Assembly (NCBI GenBank): GCA_963707135.1
Contig: CAVPOY010000019.1
Span: 1 to 60,342, forward strand
Reading direction: 5' to 3'
DNA length: 60,342 bases
Source: JBGSTR01 sp963707135
GTDB lineage: Bacteria > Pseudomonadota > Gammaproteobacteria > Chromatiales > Chromatiaceae
How positions within the stretch are numbered: the stretch's first letter is position 1; every line of letters begins with the position of its first letter. A model generated the notes under the pieces. The model saw only the letters and a list, made by a program, of their open reading frames with translations, was not told the DNA's origin and did no database searches. Both the position numbers and the translations under genes were made by a program. Below are positions 43,081 through 52,071 of the stretch, piece after piece.

Positions 43081-45414
43081 ATGCAGTGGCGACCCAGCCT
43101 GGCCGAGTTTACCGCACCCATGGTGCAGCCGGACTCGTGGAGCATCTCGCTGGAGCCCTACTGCCGGGGCATCGATAACACCCACATCGACGTCTATCTG
43201 GGGGCCGGTTTTCGCACCCAGGCGACCGGGACAGTGCGCAAGCTGATCCGCGAGGACGTCTCGGCCCGCGGCCGGCGCGTGCCCGAGCACCTGGTCAGCA
43301 CCGAGGACCTGGCCACGTTCCGCCAGGGCTATCTGGGTCTGTTCGAGCTGGCGCTGGAACGCCGACCGGACAAGTGCTCTCGCGACGCCTTGGTGCTGCT
43401 CCAGTTCGCGATGGTCAAGTACCTGTTGCAGCTGGTCGCGCACGAGATCGAGTCGCTCGAGCAGGAGCTCCGGAGCGCCAGGCGGGGCGAGTTGATACCC
43501 ATCGGGCCACAGAACCTGGTACAAAAAAAGCAGCTGATCACACTCGCCCGCGAGTCCCACGCGGTCCACCGGCGCGTGCTGCAGCTCCTGTTTCGCGAGA
43601 TCCGCAAGCTCGAGACCGGTCACCTCCAGAGCCTGCGCGCATCCGTGATTGGCGGTACCTGGCCGATCAGCGACACCCTGCTGTTCAATCCGTTGCTGCC
43701 CATCGCCGACCTGGGCGCGGAATACGCCCTGGTGGCCGACTACCCGATTACCTGGGTCACCGAGTCCGGGCTCGAAGACTGGCACCAGCGCACCAGCGAC
43801 TGCCTCGCCAGGGTCTTCGCGCCCTACCTGCCAACCTGGGTGACCGGGCGCACCACGCGCGGGCCGTCGGGCGAGGCCGCCGAGGACGAACCGTACGAGC
43901 GCGTCGATCAGGGTCAGCTGCGGGGTTTCCTGGCCACCGAGATCCTGCTCGGGCGGTTCGTCTCGCGTCAGGAATACCTGCTCGGCTCCGCCTGTTGGCT
44001 GGACGAGCCGGCCAACCTGCGGCTGTTCCTGGACTCCAACCCGGCCTACCCGGCGCCGCTCACGGCCCTCTCGGCCCGGGGGGCAACGAGCCGCTGGTCG
44101 CACCCGGACTGGGGCGCGTTCAGTCGTGAGCTGATCCAGCAGTTGCGCGCCTGCCTGATCTCAGCGGGCCTGCAGCGGCCGCTGGAACTGGCCTACAGCA
44201 TGAACAGGCTCCGCGGCTGGCTCGGGCAGAGCCTGCCGCTGAGCCTGGTGCAGGACTACACGGAGGGGCGCCTGACTCGGCGCAGACTTGACCAACGGCT
44301 GGCGGCAATCCGAACCAATATCGACGGGGGAATCGTGCAGCGCGCGCTCGAGAAGCTCATGGCGGGGCTCAAGCGACAGGGTCCGGCGGAGCGCGACGCC
44401 CTGCTCGATCGGTACGCGGTGGATTTCCTGACGCTGCGCCGCGACCTCAAGCTCGCGTTCAAGACCTTCGAGGTGCTGGACGCCATTCGACTGGTGGAGA
44501 CCGACGACGAGGCTTGGCTCTCGCGCGCGAACCTGAGCCTCCATGAGTTTCCCTGCCGCGGCGAGAACGGCCCCCGGATGCGCCGCATCGGCGCCCATGT
44601 AGTCGTCAAGGCCGATCTGCGTGGATCGACCCTGATCACCGAGGAGCTTCGGGCACGCGGGCTGAACCCCGCCTCTCACTTCAGCCTCAATTTCTTCGAC
44701 CCCGTCAACAAGCTGCTCCCCGAGTTCCGTGCCGAGAAGCTGTTCGTCGAGGGGGACGCCGTGATCCTAGCCCTCTACGAGCACCCGGACGAGGGCCGGA
44801 GCCCGTTGATGGCCCGGGCCTGCCGACTCGCCCGCAAGATACTGCAGGTGGTCACGCTCCAGAACGTGCTGAACCGCAAGCACGACCTCCCCGAATTGGA
44901 GTTGGGGCTCGGCATCGCCTTCTCGCGCCAGGAGCCGAACTTCCTCTACGACGATGGCCGCCGGATCATGATCTCCAACGCCATCAGCCTGGCGGATCGG
45001 CTGTCCTCCTGCTCCTCGCTGCTGCGTCGCTCCGGGTTTCAGCCCTCGCGCCCCGAGTTCCGGGTCGCGGTCGTGCGCGACGCGGTCGGCGGCGAGCGCG
45101 CCGGACCGGGCCGGGACCTGCTGACCTACAACGTCAACGGCATCAAGCTCCATGAGTCGGCCTTCCTGCGCCTGCAGGAGGAGCTCCCGTTGAGGCAGCT
45201 GCGGCTGCCCGACGGCGAGGCGCCGGACAGCCTGTTCCTCGTCGGGCAGCACCTGGACGCCGACGGCAGGACGCACTGGCTGGTGGTACGCCACGCCCCG
45301 GTCTGCGACTGGTACGGCGACTCGACCGGACCCATCGAACCCGAGCGGAGACACTATTTCGAGCTGATCGTCGACGAGACCCTGGCCGCCCGGGTACGGA
45401 GGCTAGCCGCCTGA
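43081..45414 (+). CDS. Large protein with degenerate class III nucleotide-cyclase-like domain
   Basis: 777 residues, no signal peptide. The first ~500 residues are largely helical and unfamiliar (start SISLEPYCRGIDNTHIDVYLG). From about 505 the order of motifs follows the class III cyclase fold: KADLRGSTLITEEL where cyclases have F-x-DIxGFT, then FRAEKLFVEGDAVILALYE like the K-x-hGDxhha strand, then LGIAFSRQEPNFLYDDGRR and ISNAISLADRLSS like the G-x-x-hN-x-AARL helix. The metal-binding aspartates are partly kept (Asp in ADLRG, Asp in EGDAV), the substrate-specifying residues are not, so catalysis is doubtful. It may sense or bind a nucleotide. The domain call is by eye. Confidence 0.6.
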   Translation: MQWRPSLAEFTAPMVQPDSWSISLEPYCRGIDNTHIDVYLGAGFRTQATGTVRKLIREDVSARGRRVPEHLVSTEDLATFRQGYLGLFELALERRPDKCSRDALVLLQFAMVKYLLQLVAHEIESLEQELRSARRGELIPIGPQNLVQKKQLITLARESHAVHRRVLQLLFREIRKLETGHLQSLRASVIGGTWPISDTLLFNPLLPIADLGAEYALVADYPITWVTESGLEDWHQRTSDCLARVFAPYLPTWVTGRTTRGPSGEAAEDEPYERVDQGQLRGFLATEILLGRFVSRQEYLLGSACWLDEPANLRLFLDSNPAYPAPLTALSARGATSRWSHPDWGAFSRELIQQLRACLISAGLQRPLELAYSMNRLRGWLGQSLPLSLVQDYTEGRLTRRRLDQRLAAIRTNIDGGIVQRALEKLMAGLKRQGPAERDALLDRYAVDFLTLRRDLKLAFKTFEVLDAIRLVETDDEAWLSRANLSLHEFPCRGENGPRMRRIGAHVVVKADLRGSTLITEELRARGLNPASHFSLNFFDPVNKLLPEFRAEKLFVEGDAVILALYEHPDEGRSPLMARACRLARKILQVVTLQNVLNRKHDLPELELGLGIAFSRQEPNFLYDDGRRIMISNAISLADRLSSCSSLLRRSGFQPSRPEFRVAVVRDAVGGERAGPGRDLLTYNVNGIKLHESAFLRLQEELPLRQLRLPDGEAPDSLFLVGQHLDADGRTHWLVVRHAPVCDWYGDSTGPIEPERRHYFELIVDETLAARVRRLAA

Positions 45415-45468
45415 GACGCTGACTGTTGGGCATGCTGACCAGAATCAGTACCCATATCCATGTGCCGT

Positions 45469-45501
45469 GGGAAACGCCGAACTGGTCCGATTGCGTTTCC
45501 C
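45469..45501. terminator. 9-bp inverted repeat between convergent genes
   Basis: GGGAAACGC (45469-45477) and GCGTTTCCC (45493-45501) are perfectly complementary around a 15-base loop. The position, between the tails of the cyclase-like gene and the tail-tube remnant, suits a two-way terminator, though no long T-run follows. Confidence 0.45.
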
Positions 45502-45535
45502 CAACCCGATCACGCCTCGGCGACGGTCAGATCAG

Positions 45536-46219
45536 TTATCCCAGCGCCTTCGCGGCGGCGCCGCACCGGACGTACTGATCCGGAAATTGCTCGCGAGCAC
45601 GGCGCTTTAGGCCGGAGATCAGCTCATCATTCCACTTGGCGCCGGCGATCAGGCGGGTAAATCCACGGCTACCGGCCGTCGCCACGGCCTCGTCATAGGA
45701 ACCGAACAGATAACGGATCCCCATGTCGGACCATGGGGAGTCGGCACGGCCGCGATGAAAATCAAGACAGGCCGACAACAGCAGCTGCTCGAACAGGATC
45801 GCATCGCTGTAGTTTTCAGGCCGGGTGGCCCAGATCGGCTGGTTGCGCGGATGGTGGACCAGCGTCTTCACGGTCTCGGCAACGTGGTGGATGAAATCGA
45901 GGCGGTTGCCGCCGAAGATCCCGCAGTTCTCGGCCCGCAGGACGCCTTCTATGGGGAAATTCCTGGCGAGTTCGGGCGGAATATAGCCGTCCCCGGCACG
46001 CAGGTCGCGCTCGAGCTTGTTGGCCTCGTACTTGGTGGGACGGGGCGAGTTACGGGACGTGGACGGATCGCCGCCCTCGTGATGCTCCACCAACTCCGTA
46101 GTGCGCTTGAGCGCGCCCACCTTGGACACTCCGGCGACCTAGCGCCCGTCCCACTTGACCCGGAATTTGAAATTCTTGTACGGATCGAACCGTTGCGCGT
46201 TGACTGCGAACCGGGCCAT
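45536..46219 (-). pseudogene. Broken contractile-tail tube gene (T4 gp19 type) fused to an unrelated C-terminus
   Basis: The ATG at 46219 starts MARFAVNAQRFDPYKNFKF then RVKWDGR, a typical N-terminus of the T4 gp19-like tail tube family. An in-frame TAG follows at 46141-46139 where relatives have Tyr (GRYVAGVSKV). The frame then continues without a break: VAGVSKVGALKRTTEL, GGDPSTSRNSP, TKYEANKLERD. After about 65 codons tube similarity ends abruptly. The rest (GYIPPELARNF, AENCGIFGGNRLDFIHH, SDAILFEQLLLSACLDFH, FTRLIAGAKWN) is from another kind of protein, perhaps glycosyltransferase-related. A stop plus a deletion fusion indicates a decayed gene. The stop is a substitution, unlike the extra-base faults elsewhere. 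It lies 12 bases after the sheath gene. Confidence 0.75.
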
Positions 46220-46231
46220 GGCAGCGCTCTT

Positions 46232-47797
46232 TTAGGCCTCGACCTGACTGGCCATTTGCTGGATGCGGATGATGACGAACTCGGCCGGTTTCAGCGGGGC
46301 AAAGCCGACCAGGATATTGACGATGCCGAGATTGATGTCCTCCTGAGTCGTGGTCTCCCGGTCGCATTTGACGAAATAGGCCTCCGGCGGGCTTCTTCCC
46401 TGGAATGCCCCCTGGCGGAACAGGTTCTGCATGAAGGAGCCAAGGTTGAGCCTGATCTGCGCCCATAGCGGTTCGTCATTGGGCTCGAACACCACCCACT
46501 GTGTGCCACGAAACAGGCTTTCCTCGAGAAACAGCGCGAAGCGGCGCACCGGCAGGTATTTCCATTCGGATGCCAGCCGATCGGCTCCGGCCAGCGTGCG
46601 CGCACCCCAGACGACGTTTCCCGCTGCGGGGAAGGAGCGCAGACAGTTCAGGCCGAGCGGATTCAACACGCCGTTCTGGGCATCGGTCATCGTGTAGGTG
46701 AACCCCTGGACGCCGGAGAAGGACGCATCCAATCCGCTCGGCGACTTCCAGACGCCCCGTTGCGCGTCGGTGCGGGCCATGATGCCGGCGATCGCGCCGC
46801 AAGGGGCGAAGTCGGCAAGGCGGTTCTCGGCGAGTGGGTCGGGCATACGCAGCCGCGGAAAGTAGACCGCGGCATTGCATGCACTGTCGCTGCCCACCGC
46901 CCCGCGCAGGGCGCCGACACCGGTCTCGGCGGCTGCGACCGCGGTGACCGCGTTCGCGGTCCAGCCAGCGGGCGAGTCGATAATCAAGAGCGCCCGGCGC
47001 TCGCGGCAATAGCCGGCCGCCAGCCCCCAGGTAGCGCCGGCGACGTCGGCCGTCGCAGAAAGCGGCGGGATGCACAACAGGTTGAAGAGATCGGCCGCCT
47101 CCAGCGCGTACAGCCCCGTTCGGGCGTTGCGGTCGCCGGTTATCTGGGCGTCGGTAATCGCATCGCCGTCATCGCCGTCGCTGTTGAACGGCAGCGAGCC
47201 CGGGGTCACCGTCATGGGATCGACGCCCGGAGCGGCATTCGGCGTCGCCGCCGGACGGGCGGACGGGGCCGCGCCGGACAGGCGGACCAGCGACGACTCC
47301 TCGGCCAGCACACGGCCGATGGCACGCGGATGCTCCGTCAGCACCGAGACGTTGCGGAAGCTCTCGGTCGCTCCGGTGCCGGTGTCGCGGACGGTCAGGT
47401 TGAACAGCCGCTCGTCGCCGACCTCGGGGCGCGTCCCGTGATCGACCCGCACGCGCAGCAGTTCCCCCCACAACCCCGGGCTTGCGGCGCTCAGATTCAG
47501 GGTATCGGCCGCACCGGTCGCTGTAGTCGCGGCATTGTGCACGCGTACGATCAACGCGTCGGTTCCGCCGTGCTGGAAGAACTGGCTCACGGCATACCCG
47601 AGCGTGCTCGATTGCCAGAGGCCGCCAAACACCCGGTTGAGCTCGGCGACGCTGTGCACCCGGATCGGGACGTTGACCGGGCCGCGCCGCGCGCGGCCGA
47701 TGAAGGCCGTGATCGAGGTCGCGACACCGGTTAGGGTGCGCACGCCGCTGGGGACTTCTTCGATACGAACGCCGGGGTAGGTCGGTGCGGACGCCAT
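46232..47797 (-). CDS. Contractile tail sheath protein (phage-tail-like / extracellular injection system type)
   Basis: 521 residues in one frame. The N-terminus YPGVRIEEVPSGVRTLTGVATSITAFIGRA and the C-terminal domain (LASEWKYLPVRRFALFLEESLFRGTQWVVFEPNDEPLW, then LRQ-type RLNLGSFMQNLFRQGAFQG and NILVGFAPLKPAEFVIIRI) are hallmarks of sheath proteins of R-type pyocins, PVC/Afp-like and related systems. Sheath subunits polymerise round the inner tube and contract to drive it through a membrane. A GGAGG site precedes the ATG. The tube gene downstream is broken and no baseplate, spike or ATPase genes are present, so it cannot build a particle alone. It may be a relic, or complement a locus elsewhere. 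Confidence 0.95.
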   Translation of the reverse strand: MASAPTYPGVRIEEVPSGVRTLTGVATSITAFIGRARRGPVNVPIRVHSVAELNRVFGGLWQSSTLGYAVSQFFQHGGTDALIVRVHNAATTATGAADTLNLSAASPGLWGELLRVRVDHGTRPEVGDERLFNLTVRDTGTGATESFRNVSVLTEHPRAIGRVLAEESSLVRLSGAAPSARPAATPNAAPGVDPMTVTPGSLPFNSDGDDGDAITDAQITGDRNARTGLYALEAADLFNLLCIPPLSATADVAGATWGLAAGYCRERRALLIIDSPAGWTANAVTAVAAAETGVGALRGAVGSDSACNAAVYFPRLRMPDPLAENRLADFAPCGAIAGIMARTDAQRGVWKSPSGLDASFSGVQGFTYTMTDAQNGVLNPLGLNCLRSFPAAGNVVWGARTLAGADRLASEWKYLPVRRFALFLEESLFRGTQWVVFEPNDEPLWAQIRLNLGSFMQNLFRQGAFQGRSPPEAYFVKCDRETTTQEDINLGIVNILVGFAPLKPAEFVIIRIQQMASQVEA

Positions 47798-47887
47798 GAT
47801 TTCTTGTCCTCCATGGGCGGTCTGGATTCGCCGATGAGGATTGGTGTGGCAATCCGTATCGGGTTCGGTTGTGGAATCAGGGACGGA

Positions 47888-48216
47888 CTAGGGCGTCGCC
47901 TCGCGGGCGACGAAGACGTCGACCTCGGCGATTCGGTCCGGGCTGCTGTTCGTGAATTTCAACTGGCACGGCGCGACCGTGAAGAGAGCGGCGCACCGGC
48001 CGTGTAGACCTGTGGCCCGTACAGGCTCGACTGGATTACGAGCAGCGGAATCGCCGTGGCCGCCCCGGGCTGAAGCTCGATCACCCGGTCGGAGTCGCCC
48101 GGGGCGATGGACACCTCCACGCGGTCGGTCGCCTCGACCGGTTGTTCCGCCGCGGACGCGGTGAGGCTGGAGCCGCCCGCGGCCTGAACACTGACGTTCC
48201 AACTCAACTGGGCCAT
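47888..48216 (-). CDS. Small protein upstream of the sheath gene, one frameshift
   Basis: Two frames join into a ~109-residue protein: MAQLSWNVSVQAAGGSSL to SSLYGPQVYTAGA in the first, then LFTVAPCQLKFTNSSPDRIAEVDVFVAREATP in the second, the change lying near 48,000. The sequence looks all-beta. It has no signal peptide. It is the first gene of the tail cluster (GGAGGGG ribosome site, 90 bases ahead of the sheath gene), so a structural or assembly role with the sheath is inferred. The family is not recognised. Confidence 0.55.
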
Positions 48217-48316
48217 CGATCCCCTCCAGGGCCCACGGAAGGAGTGCGCGGGTCGCGAATGCGGCTATTCGGGAGAAGCCTTACCGAAACGACGCGAAGG
48301 CGAGCCAACCCAAGCA

Positions 48317-48344
48317 AATCTAGCTGTAAAAATGCGACTTGCAA
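48317..48344 (-). promoter_or_regulatory. Candidate sigma-70 promoter for the tail cluster
   Basis: On the minus strand TTGCAA (48344-48339) and TAGATT (48322-48317) are spaced 16 bases and lie about 100 bases upstream of the small gene's start. This is the only AT-rich stretch in the gap to slt. Confidence 0.4.
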
Positions 48345-48441
48345 CCAAGACACCGGACGAGCAGCCGGCCGCCGCCCCTGTCGGGCGGTCAGGCCACGCG
48401 CTCGGGGCGCGCGACCGCCGCCTTGGCAGGGAACTCAGGAA

Positions 48442-50442
48442 TCAGGGAACCGCGACGACGAGCCCCTCGGGGACGTCGGGTTGCGGCGAAGAGCGAAAGT
48501 CGGCCTTCGCCGGCACCGGCCGCAGCAGGTCGCTCAGCCTTCGCTCGGGCAGCCCGAGCCTGGCCCTGTAGATCATCCGGTAGGCGAGCACGCGCTCGAC
48601 GTAGCCGCGGGTCTCGTCGAACGGTATGCCGGCTATCCAGAGGTCGGCCTCGGTGCAGGTCTCGGGCAACCAGCGCTCGACCCGGTGGGGACCCGCGTTG
48701 TAGGCAGCCGTCGCCAGCGCCGGATGGCCGAAACGGTCCCGCATCCTGGCGAGGTATCCGCTACCGAGCACGATATTGAGGGCTGGATCCAGCAGCGTGC
48801 TGCGCGACGGCGGCTCGACCCCCAGATCCAGGGCCACCTCGCGTGCCGTCGCCGGCATCAGCTGCATGAGGCCCAGGGCGCCGGCCGGGGACGCAATGGT
48901 GCGAGCGAACACGCTCTCCTGCCGGATCACGGCGAATATCCAGTCCTCCGGGAGTCCGGTCTGCCAGGCCTGCTCGGCGATCAGATCGTGGTGCTCGATC
49001 GGGAAACGCAGCCCCAGATCGTCCCAGTAGCCCGTGAGCGCGAGCGTGAAGACGGCCTGATCGTGCCAGCCGATCGACTGGGCCACCAGGGCCGCGGCCA
49101 TCAGGTCCGTATCGCCCAGACCACGCGTCAGGTGCTGCCACTCGCGCCGCATGTCGGCCTCCCGGCCGAGGCGACGCAGCTCGAGAATCCGCGCCATCGC
49201 CGCACTCGCGGCGATGGTCCGCACACGCTCCGGGTCGGCCGGGACCGGGGTATCCTTTAGGTGGTAAGGCTCCCCAACGCGGTCGGCGGCCATGAACCCC
49301 CAGAAACTTCGCTGAGCCGCCGCCCGCTCGTAGGTCGCCCGGGCCTTCGCGTCCCGCCCCAGGGCGGCCTGCGCACGGGCCTCCCAATAGAGCCAGCGGT
49401 CGCGCTTCGTCTCGCCGTCGGGCATACGCGCGACCCAGTCGGCGACCCGCTCCCAAGCACCAAGACCGATCGCCACCCGCAGACGGTCCTCCTGGGACCG
49501 GAGGTTCTCGTCGGTGGCCGCAACCCTGTCCCAGTACGCCAGGCTGCGGCTGTCCTTGGCCCGGGCCAGGGCGCGCGCCACCGCGGTACGCGCCCGGTTC
49601 AACGCTGGAGGATCCTCGACCAGCAGGTCCTCTAGCCGATCCAGTGCCGCGGCCGACTCGCCGGCGGATCGGCGGGCAAGCCGCGTGATGCCGTGGGCGA
49701 GCATGGCCGGGCGCCGGGGGTGTTCCGCGGACCGCCAGAGCGGGTCGAGCACCCGCGCCGGGTCGTCGTGCAACGTCAGCCAGCGATCCAGCCAGGCGCG
49801 CTCCGGCTCGCTTAGAAACTTGCCGAGGTAACGCGCCAACCGGGCCGAGCCAGCCTCCATCGCCAGACGGATGCGTTCCCAGACCAGCCCCTCCGTCAGA
49901 GCGCCGGACTGGACCCAGGCGTCGAACAGGGCGTCGCAGACCGCCGGCTGGGAGCGGCCGACCAGCCATAACGGCTCCACCTGGCCCAGCGCGTAGTCGG
50001 CCCGGCCAGTCTCGATCAGCGCGCGCAGGTAAAGACAGCGACGAGGCGCCGAGTCGTCGGGCCGGTAGACCCGGGAGTAGTCGGCCCAGCGGCCCTCGGC
50101 CGCGAGGCGCTTCAGATAGGCCCTTCGCAGACGCGGCTCGAGCGGGGTATCCGGAAACTCGGCGAGAAAGCCCTCGATCGCGGCGTCGCCGGCCGCGTCC
50201 AGGTCTCGGGTAATCTCGGCGAATCGTTGATAGGGAAACAGGGGGTCCGACCGCTGTTCGGCGGTGCCGGTCGCGAGCCCTGTCTCGTTCTCCCCTGTCC
50301 GCGACTCGCGGCCATCGGCCAGAAAGTCCTTGAGCTCGACGGTCCCGAATGCGGCGGCCGCGAGCAGCGCCAGCGCGGCGGCACCGGGCGCGAGCGCGCC
50401 CAGGCGCGCCGCGGCTCGAGAATGAATCCAGGTCTCTCTCAT
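48442..50442 (-). CDS. slt: Soluble lytic murein transglycosylase
   Basis: About 666 residues from the ATG at 50442 (MRETWIHS), which gives a signal or anchor segment (GALAPGAAALALLAAAAFG). A long helical superhelix domain (~50-470) precedes the catalytic GEWL-like domain: AVIRQESVFARTIASPAGALGLMQLMPATA with the catalytic Glu in RQES, then GSGYLARMRDRFG and ATAAYNAGPHRVERWLPE. The enzyme cleaves peptidoglycan to 1,6-anhydromuropeptides in the periplasm. Domain order and length are normal for Slt70. Confidence 0.95.
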   Translation of the reverse strand: MRETWIHSRAAARLGALAPGAAALALLAAAAFGTVELKDFLADGRESRTGENETGLATGTAEQRSDPLFPYQRFAEITRDLDAAGDAAIEGFLAEFPDTPLEPRLRRAYLKRLAAEGRWADYSRVYRPDDSAPRRCLYLRALIETGRADYALGQVEPLWLVGRSQPAVCDALFDAWVQSGALTEGLVWERIRLAMEAGSARLARYLGKFLSEPERAWLDRWLTLHDDPARVLDPLWRSAEHPRRPAMLAHGITRLARRSAGESAAALDRLEDLLVEDPPALNRARTAVARALARAKDSRSLAYWDRVAATDENLRSQEDRLRVAIGLGAWERVADWVARMPDGETKRDRWLYWEARAQAALGRDAKARATYERAAAQRSFWGFMAADRVGEPYHLKDTPVPADPERVRTIAASAAMARILELRRLGREADMRREWQHLTRGLGDTDLMAAALVAQSIGWHDQAVFTLALTGYWDDLGLRFPIEHHDLIAEQAWQTGLPEDWIFAVIRQESVFARTIASPAGALGLMQLMPATAREVALDLGVEPPSRSTLLDPALNIVLGSGYLARMRDRFGHPALATAAYNAGPHRVERWLPETCTEADLWIAGIPFDETRGYVERVLAYRMIYRARLGLPERRLSDLLRPVPAKADFRSSPQPDVPEGLVVAVP

Positions 50443-50654
50443 CCGAATCGATCGTCGTCCAGGGCTCGTGAAACGGTCGCCCGGCCACATCATAGGAACC
50501 TCGGGGAATTGGCCGCAAGAGGGATTCCCCGGGGTACCCGCCCCCGACCGGAGGGGCTCGTGGCGGATCAGGCATCGAGGACCCGATATGGTCCCTTGCG
50601 CCGACCTCCAGGGCGACCCCGGCGTGCGTTTTCACGTTAGTTGAGAGCCGTATC

Positions 50655-51467
50655 ATGAAACCAGACCTGGAGCACATCAGCGCGTTGTTGCGCGACGTCG
50701 CGGGCGCCGAAATCATGCCCCGGTTTCGCCATACCCGATCGAAGCACAAGGCGGACGGCAGCCTGGTTACGGCCGCCGACATCGCCGTGCAGGCGCGCGT
50801 CGCCGCGGGGCTCGACCGGCTCTACCCCGGCGTGCCCGTGCTCGGGGAGGAAATGAGCGGTGAGGATCAGCGCCGGCTGCTCGGTGAAGCGGGCCGCTCG
50901 GTCTGGGTGCTCGACCCGCTGGACGGCACCAGCAACTACGCCTGCGGGTTTCCGGGGTTCTCGATCTCGCTGGCCCTGATGGAAGGCGGCCGGGTCGTAA
51001 TGGGCGCCGTTCTGGACCCGATCCGCGACGAATGTTTCTGCGCCGCCGCCGGCGCCGGGGCCTTCCTGAACGGTGAGCCGATACACCCCTACTCGCCGGG
51101 GCCGGACCTTGGCGACTGCATCGCGGTGATCGACCTCAAGCGGGTACCGGCGTCGCGGGTGCCCGCGCTCTTTCGCCGCGGCGGATTCCGCTCGCAGCGC
51201 AATCTCGGGTCCGTCGCGCTGGAGTGGTGCTGGCTCGCGGGCGGGCGCTTTCAGCTCTACCTTCATGGGGGTCAGAAACTCTGGGACTACAGCGCGGGCC
51301 GCCTGATCGCCCAAGAGGCGGGCGTGCCCTCGCGTCTCTACAGCAGGGACGGGTCGGCGCTCGCGGAAGACCTCGGCCTCGATCAGCGCCTGGCGGTAGC
51401 GGCCGCCGACGAACGGCTGCTCGAACGCTGGCTCGCCTTCGTCGACCTGCCGTTCAGTCCCGAATGA
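50655..51467 (+). CDS. Inositol-monophosphatase-family phosphatase
   Basis: 270 residues with the family motifs ADGSLVTAADIAVQ, PVLGEEMSGED (Glu metal ligand), VLDPLDGTSNYACGFPGFSISLAL (WxDPxDGT motif, metal-binding Asp pair) and a C-terminal QKLWDYSAGRLIAQEAGV (WD-x-AAG motif with Ser in place of the first Ala). Members hydrolyse inositol phosphate, 3'-phosphoadenosine phosphates or fructose bisphosphate in an Mg-dependent, Li-sensitive way; the substrate is not decided here. The gene is divergent from slt. Confidence 0.92.
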   Translation: MKPDLEHISALLRDVAGAEIMPRFRHTRSKHKADGSLVTAADIAVQARVAAGLDRLYPGVPVLGEEMSGEDQRRLLGEAGRSVWVLDPLDGTSNYACGFPGFSISLALMEGGRVVMGAVLDPIRDECFCAAAGAGAFLNGEPIHPYSPGPDLGDCIAVIDLKRVPASRVPALFRRGGFRSQRNLGSVALEWCWLAGGRFQLYLHGGQKLWDYSAGRLIAQEAGVPSRLYSRDGSALAEDLGLDQRLAVAAADERLLERWLAFVDLPFSPE

Positions 51468-51575
51468 GGGGCCGGGATCCGGCCCGCGACATTGATTGGC
51501 GGGGAACCACCCTTAGATCCCAGGCCCAGAACCCGCGGCAATACCGCCGTCGATCATTTATGAGGACGCTAGCCG

Positions 51576-52019
51576 ATGACTGAGGACATGAGCGGTCTGG
51601 ATATGGAGCTCTCCAGCGGCATCGCCGCATTCGAATCGAAGCACTTCGCGCGGGCGGTGGGTCTGCTCTCCCCGCTCGCCGACGCGGGCGACCCCGAGGC
51701 CCAGTACCGGGTGGCGATCATGGCCCAGAACGGGCTCGGCATGCACGAGAATCCGCTGCTGGCGATCAAGTACATGAAGGCCGCCGCCGAGGCCGGGCTC
51801 GGACTCGCGCAACACGGTCTGGGCTTCATGTACCTCGAAGGTGAATGCACCGACAAGAACCCCGAGAAGGCGGTCCACTGGTTCAGGAAGGCCGCCGAGC
51901 AGGGGCTCGCCGGATCACAGACCACGCTCGCGATGATGTATGAGGAGGGGCGCGGCGTGGAGAAGGACCCGGAAGAGGCCCGCCGCTGGTACCGCATGGC
52001 GGGGTTCGACGAGCGCTGA
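51576..52019 (+). CDS. Sel1-repeat protein
   Basis: 147 residues with three Sel1-like TPR units: AVGLLSPLADAGDPEAQYRVAIMAQNGLG, AIKYMKAAAEAGLGLAQHGLGFMYLEG and AVHWFRKAAEQGLAGSQTTLAMMYEEGRG, ending in a partial fourth. The repeats form a helical scaffold for protein binding. No signal peptide is seen, so it is probably cytoplasmic. The start may be the second Met (51588). Partner unknown. Confidence 0.9.
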   Translation: MTEDMSGLDMELSSGIAAFESKHFARAVGLLSPLADAGDPEAQYRVAIMAQNGLGMHENPLLAIKYMKAAAEAGLGLAQHGLGFMYLEGECTDKNPEKAVHWFRKAAEQGLAGSQTTLAMMYEEGRGVEKDPEEARRWYRMAGFDER

Positions 52020-52071
52020 CCGAACGTCGCCGAGAGTCGGCGGAGCGACTTTGACCGCCAGCCGCCTGCTC

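Noticed and set aside
45536..48344. Complete prophage or full contractile injection system
   Set aside because: Only sheath, a broken tube and a small gene are present; flanking genes are ordinary chromosomal ones and no phage replication, capsid or baseplate gene is seen.
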